Positions 14,328 through 21,893 of a stretch of DNA of 37,354 nucleotides are shown here, piece after piece; position 1 is the first letter of the stretch, and the number at the start of each line of letters is the position of its first letter. The notes below the pieces were generated by a model, which was not told the origin of the DNA, did no database searches, and saw nothing but the letters and a program-made list of their open reading frames with translations. The translations under genes and the position numbers were made by a program. The stretch covers positions 1 to 37,354 of the forward strand of contig CANPXB010000015.1 of NCBI GenBank assembly GCA_947585595.1. The letters run 5' to 3'. The DNA comes from an uncultured Bacilli bacterium (GTDB taxonomy: Bacteria > Bacillota_I > Bacilli_A > RF39 > UBA660).

Positions 14328-16079
14328 TTACATTCTATCTGGTACTTCGATACCTAATATATTTAATAATTTCATATTATTATCATAGATAACTTTGGTA
14401 AGAATTAACCAAGATTCCTGTAAGTTTTTATCTTCTTCTGTAAGTATATGATGGTTAGCATAAAAGTTGTTATATAGATTAGTTATTTTATATAAATGTT
14501 CTGTAATATCATTTAATGATTTAACATTTATGGATTTAGTTAGAACACTTCTTAAGTTTAATAAACAGATAATAACGTCACGATCTAGATTATTATTTAT
14601 TACTTTATATTCATTATATTTTAGATTAGCTTCTTCAGCTTTTTTTAGAAGTGAACGCATTCTAATAGTTGAATATAGTAAGTATGGTCCTGTTTTACCT
14701 TGTAAGTCACTAAATTTAACAGGATCAAAGTTATAATCAGTTAAACGGAATGGTATTAAATCAGCATACTTAATGGCAGCGACAGATAAAGTTTCAGCTA
14801 CTTTGTCACGTTCTTCACCAGTGATATTTGGAAGTATTTTCTTTTCGCATTCAACTTTAGCTAGGTCAAGTAAAGCTTCAAGAGTCATTACTCCTCCATC
14901 TCTAGTTTTAAATGGTTTTCCATCAGCACCATTCATTGTACCAAAAGGAATAAATTCTAACTTAACATTTTCATCAACGATATGAGATTTTTGCGCTGCT
15001 CTAAAGACTTGTTCAAAATGTAATGATTGACGAGCATCAGTTAAGTACCATATTTCATCTGGATGCCATTTTTTCATTCTCTCCCAAATACAAGCTAAAT
15101 CGGTTGTTTCATAAGAAGCACTGCCATTTGATTTAACTAATAATAAAGGAGGTATTTCATGATCATCATTTTCTTCTTTGACATTAATAACACGGGCCCC
15201 TTCACTATCCTCAACAATGTGCTCTCGTTCTAAATACTCTGTCATTTCATCAATATATTGATAGCCGTCTGATTCTCCTTCCCAGACTTCGAAGGTTGTA
15301 TTTAATTTATCGTAAATTCTTTTAATATCAGTTTTAGAAACATTCATAATATGGTGCCATAAAGCCATTAAACCTTTTTCGCCTTCTTGGAATTTAGAAG
15401 TCATTAAACGAGCTTCTTCCATGTATGTTTCATCTTCTTTGGCTTTACTACTAGCATAGGGATATATTTCCATTAAATCATCATTAGTAACTGGTGATTC
15501 AGTTGGATATTCACCATTAAAACTTGGATCAAAGTATGGTAATTCTGGTTGTCGTTTTTTAATTTCTAACATAACTAGACCAATAGGACGTCCCCAGTCA
15601 CCTAAGTGAGCATCAGCAATAGTTTTATTACCTAAAGCATTAGATAGTCTTTTTAAAGCTTCGCCTATATTAGCACTTCTTAAATGACCGACATGTAAGG
15701 CTTTAGCAACATTAGCACCACCGTAATCCATAAAGATTGTTTTAGGGTGATCATTTTCATAATTAAGATTAATATTAGCATTTAAATCATTAATATGTTT
15801 AATTAAAGCGTCGTTACTAAAAGTAATATTGATAAAACCAGGTCCAGCTATATTTATATCTTGATAATGATTATCTTTTTTTATACATTCAACTATTTCA
15901 GTCGCTATATCACGAGGATTTTTACCATATTGTTTAGACATAGCCATGGCACCATTAAATTGATAATCACCAAATTCAGGACGAGATGAAACATTTAGAA
16001 CTACTTCATCACAATCATAACCACATTCTTTAATTTTACTTTTTAAATAAGCTTGTTCTTCTTCAATAAAACTACTCAT
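14328..16079 (-). CDS. argS: Arginyl-tRNA synthetase
   Basis: Class I synthetase charging tRNA-Arg. The HIGH motif appears as ALHVGHLRSAN (HVGH at 129-132). The KMSK equivalent is the degenerate GTMNGADGKPFKTRDGG, normal for many ArgS. The C-terminal DALR anticodon-binding domain (KTGPYLLYSTIRMRSLLKKA..NNFYANHHIL) runs to LGIEVPDRM. Length 583. No T-box leader is seen. The start overlaps the end of the upstream DUF1934-like gene by 8 nt, so the pair is probably translationally coupled. Confidence 0.97.
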   Translation of the reverse strand: MSSFIEEEQAYLKSKIKECGYDCDEVVLNVSSRPEFGDYQFNGAMAMSKQYGKNPRDIATEIVECIKKDNHYQDINIAGPGFINITFSNDALIKHINDLNANINLNYENDHPKTIFMDYGGANVAKALHVGHLRSANIGEALKRLSNALGNKTIADAHLGDWGRPIGLVMLEIKKRQPELPYFDPSFNGEYPTESPVTNDDLMEIYPYASSKAKEDETYMEEARLMTSKFQEGEKGLMALWHHIMNVSKTDIKRIYDKLNTTFEVWEGESDGYQYIDEMTEYLEREHIVEDSEGARVINVKEENDDHEIPPLLLVKSNGSASYETTDLACIWERMKKWHPDEIWYLTDARQSLHFEQVFRAAQKSHIVDENVKLEFIPFGTMNGADGKPFKTRDGGVMTLEALLDLAKVECEKKILPNITGEERDKVAETLSVAAIKYADLIPFRLTDYNFDPVKFSDLQGKTGPYLLYSTIRMRSLLKKAEEANLKYNEYKVINNNLDRDVIICLLNLRSVLTKSINVKSLNDITEHLYKITNLYNNFYANHHILTEEDKNLQESWLILTKVIYDNNMKLLNILGIEVPDRM

Positions 16080-16425
16080 TTACATCACCTTCAATATCAA
16101 TTTCTATTTTAATAATATCTTCAGCACTAGATAATCTATACTCTAATATTATATTATTATCAGTAAATTTAGAAGATAATTTTAATACTTCAATGTCAAA
16201 TAACATATCATTTTCTTTTAATAAGTATAAACCTTCTTTAGTTATTAAATCTAAACTAAATTTAAATTCATTATTTTCTCTAATAAACATCTTTTTATTA
16301 ATTGAAGTCTTAACACCATCAATTTTAAAAGTATAAGTATCATTATTATATAAAGATTTAATATTTAGATATTCATTTTCAATCTTTTTAGCTTTATAAA
16401 GTCTTAAATTTAATAATTTTTTCAT
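16072..16425 (-). CDS. DUF1934 (YwiB-like) beta-barrel protein
   Basis: 117-residue soluble protein rich in beta strands, with the late segment LYLLKENDMLFDIEVLKLSS..IILEYRLSSAEDIIKIEIDIEG resembling the end of YwiB. YwiB/DUF1934 is a small calycin-like barrel of unknown function encoded just upstream of argS in Bacillus; the position here is the same. The similarity by eye is weak, so the call leans on synteny. The ATG at 16425 is preferred over the one three codons earlier because AAAAGGA touches the first. Likely promoter is a TATAAT at 16449-16454 facing away from the divergent PBP gene. Confidence 0.6.
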   Translation of the reverse strand: MKKLLNLRLYKAKKIENEYLNIKSLYNNDTYTFKIDGVKTSINKKMFIRENNEFKFSLDLITKEGLYLLKENDMLFDIEVLKLSSKFTDNNIILEYRLSSAEDIIKIEIDIEGDVNE

Positions 16426-16439
16426 AAAGGTCATTCCTT

Positions 16440-16468
16440 TTGCCAGTGATTATAACATAATATTATAT
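16440..16468 (+). promoter_or_regulatory. Promoter of the PBP gene, overlapping a divergent promoter
   Basis: On the plus strand TTGCCA (16440-16445), 17 nt and TTATAT (16463-16468). On the minus strand a TATAAT (16449-16454) for the DUF1934-argS unit lies within the same stretch, with a poor -35 (GTGCAA). The two promoters physically overlap, so they should interfere with each other. Confidence 0.5.
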
Positions 16469-16522
16469 AGTTTGCACTTATATTTTAGAAATTTTTTTTA
16501 ATAATAATTAATGGGTGTTTTT

Positions 16523-18472
16523 ATGAAATTATTAAGAAAATTATTTACTTTGGTTTGTGTTATGTTTATTATGGGAATTTTTGGGATTGTTGGTTTATAT
16601 TTATATGCTTATTTTTCACCAAGATTAGATATTAAAAATACTAATCAAATATATATTTATGATGATAAAGAAGATTTAGTCTATCAAGGTTCAGGGAATA
16701 ATGAGTGGGTTTCTTTGGATAATATTTCACCTTATTTTATTGATGCGGTGTTAAGTACAGAAGATAAGAACTTTTATAAACATCATGGATTTGATATACC
16801 GAGAATTGTTAAAGCAATGTATTTAAATATTAAAAGTGGAAGTATTGTACAAGGAGCATCAACGATAAGTCAGCAATATATTAAATATATGTATTTAGAT
16901 TTTGATAAAACTTGGAGTAGAAAAATTGAAGAAGCATTTTTAACTTTAAGGTTAGAAGTTCAGTATGAAAAAAGTGAAATATTAGAGGGTTATTTAAATA
17001 CGATTAATTTTGGTCAAGGTAATTATGGTGTAGAAAATGCTAGTCATTTTTATTTTAATAAAGATGCGAAAGATTTAACTTTAGAAGAAGCTATTATTTT
17101 AGCTGGTATTCCTAAGTCTCCAAATAAATATAATCCGGTTAGTGATTATGAAGCCTCTTTAAAGAGAGCTAAAGTAATAAGTAAGTTAATGCTAAATAAT
17201 GAATGCATTGATCAAAATACATATGATAATTTATTTAAAAATGATATAGCTATCTATGGTAAAGCAAGTGAAAATGATTTAAATATGCTAATGTATTATC
17301 AAGATGCGGTTTATGATGAATTAGAAAGCTTAGAAGAAATACCTGATTCGTTAATTGAATCAGGAGGAATTAGAATATATACTTCACTTAATATGGATGC
17401 CCAAAAGTTAATGGAAGAAAATATCTTAGCAGAAATGAAAGATGAAGATAGTATGCAAGTAGCTAGTATTATAGTTAATCCAAAGACAGGTGGAGTTATG
17501 GCTTTAACTGGTGGTCTTGATTATACTAAGAGTCAATATAACCGAGCGATAAGTAGTAAAAGACAAGTTGGATCTTCAATTAAACCGATACTTTACTATG
17601 CGGCTTTGGAAAATGGAATGGTTTCTTCTTCGACTTTTTTAAGTGAACCAACTACGTTTATGTTTTCAACTAATCAAGAGTATTCACCGGCTAATTATAA
17701 TGATAAATATGGAAATAAGAATATTACGATGGCGGCGGCGATTGCTTATTCGGATAATATTTATGCTGTTAAAACACATTTATTTTTAGGTGAAGATACT
17801 TTAGTTAATACAGCTCATCGTATGGGAATTAAAGCCGATTTACAAGCTATTCCTTCACTAGCTTTAGGGACTTGTGAATTAAGTATGTTAGATTTTGCAA
17901 GAGCTTATACAACTTTAGCTAGTGGTGGTTATAAAAGAAATTTAACTTTTATTGAAAGAGTTGAAGATATTCAAGGGAATGTCTTATATGAAAAGAATGA
18001 TAAAGCTGATTTAGTATTAAATGAATCTTATGATTATATATTAAATGAAATGATGACCTCAACTTATAATTCAGCATTTATGGATTACAATACACCGACA
18101 GTTATGAGTGTAGCATCTAAGATATCTAGTAAATATGCGATTAAAACTGGTTCATCTGGTACTGATTGTTGGATGGTTGGGTATAACCCTAATGTTTTAA
18201 TGATGGTATGGAATGGTAATGATGATAATAGTGAACTTAAAGTAGCAGATGGGAAAATTTCAAAAAATATCTGGGTTAATACTGTGGAAAACTTAGATAT
18301 TGATAAAACGTGGTATGAAAAACCAGCTAATGTGGTTGGAGTTCCATTAAATGCAATTACCGGTGAAGAAACTAAGACAAATAAAAATACCACTATCTTT
18401 TATTATGTAAGTGGTAGTGAATATCGTAATACTGATACAGAATCTGTTTTTAAAGAAGTCGCTAAAGATTAA
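16523..18472 (+). CDS. Class A penicillin-binding protein (bifunctional transglycosylase/transpeptidase)
   Basis: Polymerises and crosslinks peptidoglycan outside the membrane. One N-terminal span (about residues 7-30). The GT51 domain has the catalytic Glu80 in LSTEDKNFYKHHGFD, then QGASTISQQ and RKIEEAFLTLRLE..EILEGYLNTINFGQGNYGVENAS. The transpeptidase domain has SSIK (351-354), SDN (410-412) and KTGS in YAIKTGSSGTDCWMVGYNP. The 649-residue length fits PBP1a/PBP4-like enzymes; no PASTA repeats. The ATG at 16523 is preferred because GGGTG lies 6 nt before it, while the ATG at 16511 has no ribosome site. It is the only plus-strand gene left of oriC and hence runs against replication. The gene symbol is left open between pbpF/pbpG/ponA types. 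Confidence 0.93.
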   Translation: MKLLRKLFTLVCVMFIMGIFGIVGLYLYAYFSPRLDIKNTNQIYIYDDKEDLVYQGSGNNEWVSLDNISPYFIDAVLSTEDKNFYKHHGFDIPRIVKAMYLNIKSGSIVQGASTISQQYIKYMYLDFDKTWSRKIEEAFLTLRLEVQYEKSEILEGYLNTINFGQGNYGVENASHFYFNKDAKDLTLEEAIILAGIPKSPNKYNPVSDYEASLKRAKVISKLMLNNECIDQNTYDNLFKNDIAIYGKASENDLNMLMYYQDAVYDELESLEEIPDSLIESGGIRIYTSLNMDAQKLMEENILAEMKDEDSMQVASIIVNPKTGGVMALTGGLDYTKSQYNRAISSKRQVGSSIKPILYYAALENGMVSSSTFLSEPTTFMFSTNQEYSPANYNDKYGNKNITMAAAIAYSDNIYAVKTHLFLGEDTLVNTAHRMGIKADLQAIPSLALGTCELSMLDFARAYTTLASGGYKRNLTFIERVEDIQGNVLYEKNDKADLVLNESYDYILNEMMTSTYNSAFMDYNTPTVMSVASKISSKYAIKTGSSGTDCWMVGYNPNVLMMVWNGNDDNSELKVADGKISKNIWVNTVENLDIDKTWYEKPANVVGVPLNAITGEETKTNKNTTIFYYVSGSEYRNTDTESVFKEVAKD

Positions 18473-18503
18473 AAAACACATATTTTATTTTATGTGTTTT
18501 TTT
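18471..18503. terminator. Bidirectional terminator between the PBP gene and the microprotein gene
   Basis: AAAAAACACATA and TATGTGTTTTTT form a perfect 12-bp stem with an 8-nt loop. The A and T tracts make it a terminator for both the plus-strand PBP gene and the convergent minus-strand small gene, whose stop codon touches it. Confidence 0.88.
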
Positions 18504-18672
18504 AATCATCATAATCGAAATATGAATTTTCATTATCATAATCAGTTGATGTATTATTATTTTCAACAACTCTTTGATCTTCTCTGTTAATAGAAACATC
18601 TTTATAAGTATTAAAAGATAAAAGACCAAAGAATGAGGTTATTAAGATAAATAACATAAATAAACTTTGCAT
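18502..18672 (-). CDS. 56-residue single-span membrane microprotein
   Basis: Start ATG 18670-18672 with AAGGAGG 6 nt upstream, an ideal ribosome site; stop TAA at 18502. The product begins MQSLFMLFILITSFFGLLSF, one hydrophobic helix (residues 2-20), followed by a polar, very acidic tail ending NENSYFDYDD. A TATAAT box lies about 35 nt before the start, with a poor -35. The ribosome site, sensible composition and exact fit to the shared terminator support a real gene. No family is recognised. An in-frame ATG two codons earlier is fused to the ribosome site and is unlikely. Conservation across relatives is unknown. Confidence 0.65.
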   Translation of the reverse strand: MQSLFMLFILITSFFGLLSFNTYKDVSINREDQRVVENNNTSTDYDNENSYFDYDD

Positions 18673-18746
18673 ATTCATCCTCCTTTATTATAGAAGTAAT
18701 TATATCATAAAAATTCTTTGGTAAATATATTTTTATAAAATATATT

Positions 18747-19154
18747 TTATTCTTTTTGAACTTTTATTTGCTTACAAATAATTCTTATCTCTCCACCATT
18801 AAATAAAGTAAAAACAATTTCAAACATATAATCTTTATTTAATTTATCTGGTATGTTTTCATTATTATTTTGATTTTTAAACTCAGTAATTAATCTATTT
18901 AATGATGATTCATCTTCATCTAAGTAAAACTCATTTAGTTCTATTATCTCATGTTTGCCCCAAAAATCGGCATTTTGAAATTGTAAAAAAGAAATATCTT
19001 TTATAGTGATATTTAAACCTGGATATTCTTCCCAAGTACTAATTAGTTTTAAAGAAAGATTATTAGTTTTGGGATTGTATATAAAATTTTCCATTATAAA
19101 GTCATGAACTCTTATATTTTGAATTTCATAAGCATTTTGTTTAGTTATAATCAT
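18747..19154 (-). CDS. Hypothetical protein, possibly immunity-type, paired with an NTF2-fold gene
   Basis: 135 residues, no signal or membrane span. Alternating hydrophobic pattern (LSLKLIST, NITIKDISFLQF, MFEIVFTLFNGGEIRIICKQIKVQ) suggests a mostly beta fold; the middle is acidic and Asn-rich. I do not recognise the family. It follows the NTF2-fold immunity gene by 15 nt with a good ribosome site (AAAGGAAG), so the two are probably co-transcribed. Small beta-rich proteins of this kind next to immunity genes are often immunity proteins too, but this is only context. Confidence 0.6.
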   Translation of the reverse strand: MIITKQNAYEIQNIRVHDFIMENFIYNPKTNNLSLKLISTWEEYPGLNITIKDISFLQFQNADFWGKHEIIELNEFYLDEDESSLNRLITEFKNQNNNENIPDKLNKDYMFEIVFTLFNGGEIRIICKQIKVQKE

Positions 19155-19169
19155 TTTGAACTTCCTTTA

Positions 19170-19556
19170 TTATTTTTCATGCCAAATAGCTTTTACTTCA
19201 CCATTTGATGTAACTATTAAATTAGCTACGCCACCTACGGCATTTTTGTTTCCGTGAAAAGTACCAGTGATTAACCAAGTATCAGCTTTACGATCATAAC
19301 TAACATTAAATGGTTTTTCTTTTAAGACATCTTCACCATAGATTTTAACAAATAAATCTTCAGCTATATTTCTTGCTTCTGTTTGATTATTTATTTCATG
19401 AGTAAAGATATTATTTGTTTCATTTTCAATATATTCTTTATAATTATCTACTGAAAATGTTTTTATGGCATTACTATTATCTAAATTAAAATATACAATT
19501 GATAATACTAACATTAAAATAGAAATAGCGTATGCAGTAATTATTGTTTTTCTCAT
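19170..19556 (-). CDS. Membrane-anchored NTF2-fold immunity protein
   Basis: 128 residues. An N-terminal membrane anchor or signal (about residues 3-23, KTIITAYAISILMLVLSIVYF) is followed by a domain from about residue 58: EARNIAEDLFVKIYGEDVLKEKPFNVSYDRKADTWLITGTF..GGVANLIVTSNGEVKAIWHEK. The pattern AEDLFxxIYGE..KPFNV..WLITGT..GGVAxxxxxxxGxVxxxWHxK is that of the NTF2-fold immunity family (Imm-NTF2), which neutralises polymorphic toxins. The anchor would place it outside the membrane. No toxin gene is in the window. AAAGAGG precedes the ATG. Confidence 0.65.
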   Translation of the reverse strand: MRKTIITAYAISILMLVLSIVYFNLDNSNAIKTFSVDNYKEYIENETNNIFTHEINNQTEARNIAEDLFVKIYGEDVLKEKPFNVSYDRKADTWLITGTFHGNKNAVGGVANLIVTSNGEVKAIWHEK

Positions 19557-19590
19557 ATTTATACCTCTTTTATTATATTGATTATATCAT

Positions 19591-19617
19591 AAAAAAGACA
19601 ACTTGTTAGTTGTCTTT
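19591..19617 (-). terminator. noc rho-independent terminator
   Basis: On the minus strand AAAGACAACT-AACA-AGTTGTCTTT with T residues. The stem includes the noc stop codon. Confidence 0.85.
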
Positions 19618-21129
19618 ATGGATTTGCATAGTTATTTGATAATTATTTTCAAAATCTATTTCTTCAACATTAATAAAGAATCCTTGTTCTCCTAAGCCTT
19701 CAATACAAGAACGTACTGTAGCAATAGCATCTTTTAATTCCATCTTACCTGGAGTTGCTGGTTTTTGACCATTAGACATTAATTGATCTACGGTTTTCAT
19801 TGGATCTACTTCTTGTTGCTCTGGGTTATTTATTTCTATTTCAGGAGTATTATCCACAACTGGGGTGAAGAATTTATTATTTGGATTACGATCAAAGTCA
19901 GTATTTAGTGGTGCTCCATTATATGGATTAATTGAATTATTAAATACTGGTTGTGGTGGTTCTGGTTTTGGTTCTTCTACTGGTAATGGATTAATATTTG
20001 AATTATTATTCATATCAACAAATGAATTACCTGGTGTTGGGGAATCAAATACTTCAAATGAATTATCTTTTTCTTCTACAGGTGTCATATTATTAAATGT
20101 ATTATTCATTAATTCTGTGGAGTTCATAAAATTCGGCTGTGGAGTTGATTCTGGAGGCATATTATTCATACCAAAATATTTATTTTGTTCTACAGGTGGT
20201 TCAACTATATTTTCTGGTGGTACAAAAGTACTTACAGAATTTGGTGTTGCAATATTAAATTCAGGAACTGTAGTTGCTGGAGTATATGGAGTATTATCTG
20301 CTATAGGTTCTGGATTTACTGGTGTTGGTATTGAATTAGTTTGAATTGGTGGTTCCTCTAAAGTATCTAAAGATTCTAATTGTTCTGGAGGATTGTTGTT
20401 TATACGATTCATTTCGTTTATATCAACAGAATTTGCTTTGATATCTTCAATACTTGGATTAGAAGATACTAGTGGAACTTCTCCTGTTCCTTCATCTTCT
20501 TCATCATCACTAACTAAATTATTAGCATCTCTTAATTTTTTTAATTCTAAATCTAATTGTCTTACTGTTAAACGTTCATTTATTATACGATGTAACCATT
20601 CTTTTTGAGCATTTTTATCTTCTAAAGTTAATAAAGTACGAGCATGACGTTCAGATATTTTTTCTTCAAGTAAAGCTTGTTGTACTTCTTCATCTAAGTT
20701 TAATAAACGTAATTTATTGGCAATTGCTGGTTGAGATAGACCCATTCTTTTAGCTAGTTGTTCTTGAGTAAGATATCCTTTATCAAGTAAACTTTTATAT
20801 GAACGAGCTTCTTCAATCGCAGTTAAATCTCTTCTTTGAACATTTTCAACTAAAGCTACTTCAGCTGATTTATTATCATCGATATTAGCTATAACAGCAG
20901 GTACTGTTGTAAGTCCAGCTATTTGAGCAGCTTTATATCTTCTTTCACCGGCAATAATTTCATATTTATCGCCAAGTTTTCTTAATACTAAAGGTTGGAT
21001 TATACCATGTTCTCTAATAGAATCAGCTAACTCTTTTAATCCTTGTTCATCAAATGAAAGTCTAGGTTGAAACCTATTTGGTATTATATCTTCAATATGT
21101 ACTTGTAATACTCCTGATTCTAGATTCAT
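19606..21129 (-). CDS. noc: Nucleoid occlusion protein Noc with long disordered linker
   Basis: ParB-family CTP-dependent DNA clamp; Noc binds NBS sites and blocks division over the nucleoid. Residues 1-200 hold the ParB N-domain (IPNRFQPR, CTP motif IIAGERRYKAA at 58-68, VENVQRRDLT) and the HTH. Residues known to separate Noc from ParB specificity read Gln133, Lys139, Asn144, Arg161; Noc has Q-K-K-R and ParB R-T-A-G, so three of four are Noc-like. The C-terminal dimer domain (about 457-505, ending ENNYQITMQIHKDN) also resembles Noc. Between them lie about 250 Asn/Pro/Thr-rich residues, making it 507 long against about 283 in Bacillus. The N-terminus begins MNLESGVLQVHIEDI and lacks the amphipathic membrane-targeting helix; an in-frame TAG 30 nt upstream rules out an extension. 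Location after rsmG is the noc place; soj/spo0J do not follow. NBS sites occur at 25225 and 36734. Confidence 0.85.
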   Translation of the reverse strand: MNLESGVLQVHIEDIIPNRFQPRLSFDEQGLKELADSIREHGIIQPLVLRKLGDKYEIIAGERRYKAAQIAGLTTVPAVIANIDDNKSAEVALVENVQRRDLTAIEEARSYKSLLDKGYLTQEQLAKRMGLSQPAIANKLRLLNLDEEVQQALLEEKISERHARTLLTLEDKNAQKEWLHRIINERLTVRQLDLELKKLRDANNLVSDDEEDEGTGEVPLVSSNPSIEDIKANSVDINEMNRINNNPPEQLESLDTLEEPPIQTNSIPTPVNPEPIADNTPYTPATTVPEFNIATPNSVSTFVPPENIVEPPVEQNKYFGMNNMPPESTPQPNFMNSTELMNNTFNNMTPVEEKDNSFEVFDSPTPGNSFVDMNNNSNINPLPVEEPKPEPPQPVFNNSINPYNGAPLNTDFDRNPNNKFFTPVVDNTPEIEINNPEQQEVDPMKTVDQLMSNGQKPATPGKMELKDAIATVRSCIEGLGEQGFFINVEEIDFENNYQITMQIHKDN

Positions 21130-21165
21130 ATAATCAGCCCCTTTTTCTAGTCTTTCCTATTATTA

Positions 21166-21194
21166 ATAATACCTTATTTTACTTTTTATTTCAA
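21166..21194 (-). promoter_or_regulatory. noc sigma-A promoter
   Basis: On the minus strand TTGAAA (21189-21194), 17 nt and TATTAT (21166-21171). It overlaps the 3' end of rsmG and would allow noc expression apart from the rpmH-rsmG cluster. Confidence 0.6.
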
Positions 21195-21893
21195 TGGGTA
21201 CTTAACTATCTTGTCATATCTTCGTGGATATTCTTTTGGTGTATTATTTACTTTCTTTATTTTAATAATGTTTCTCGTACTTTCTTCATATGGTAAAGAA
21301 AATTTAATTATTTCTTCGATGTTTCCACCTAATTTTTTGATGGCATTTATAGATGAATTTATTTCTTCTTCATTAGATCCTTTTAAAGGAATAAAGTAGC
21401 CATTTAATTTAGTTAATGGTAAACATAATTCTGATAAAGTTATCATGTTACTTACGGCACGAGCTGTTACTAAATCGAATGTTTCACGATTTTTAAGACA
21501 AAATTCTTCGGCACGGCCATGATAATAATTTATATTAGTTAGATTTAATTTATTTCCCAACTCTTCTAAAAAACTTATTTTTTTATTATTAGAATCTAGT
21601 AGTGTTACTGTAATGTTGGAAAATAATATTTTGATAACCATACCAGGGAATCCGGCACCCGTACCAACATCTATTAAATTATTTATCTTAGTTAAGTCAA
21701 CCGCTTTTACTAAAGTTATAGAGTCATAAAAGTGTTTTAAATATATTTGGTCTTCTTCAGTAATAGCAGTTAAGTTAGTATGAGAGTTATATTCAACTAA
21801 GAATTTAGCATAGATATCTAACTTATTTAATTGTTCTTCAGTTAAATTAATTCCTAGTTTACTTACTTCATTTATAAATTCTTCTTTATTCAT
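21186..21893 (-). CDS. rsmG: 16S rRNA (guanine527-N7)-methyltransferase
   Basis: SAM-dependent enzyme that methylates G527 of 16S rRNA; loss gives low-level streptomycin resistance. SAM-binding motif LIDVGTGAGFPGMVIKIL, then TLLDSNNKKISFLEEL and VTARAVSNMITLSELCLPL are standard. The start at 21893 (MNKEEFINEVSKLGI) matches Bacillus RsmG (MNIEEF..) and overlaps the mnmG stop by 8 nt, implying coupling; an in-frame ATG three codons earlier (21902) is possible. Confidence 0.95.
   Translation of the reverse strand: MNKEEFINEVSKLGINLTEEQLNKLDIYAKFLVEYNSHTNLTAITEEDQIYLKHFYDSITLVKAVDLTKINNLIDVGTGAGFPGMVIKILFSNITVTLLDSNNKKISFLEELGNKLNLTNINYYHGRAEEFCLKNRETFDLVTARAVSNMITLSELCLPLTKLNGYFIPLKGSNEEEINSSINAIKKLGGNIEEIIKFSLPYEESTRNIIKIKKVNNTPKEYPRRYDKIVKYPLK

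Noticed and set aside
19865-20344. Plus-strand Gly/Ser-rich frame of 159 codons opposite noc.
   Set aside because: Antisense image of the Asn/Pro-rich linker; no start signals.
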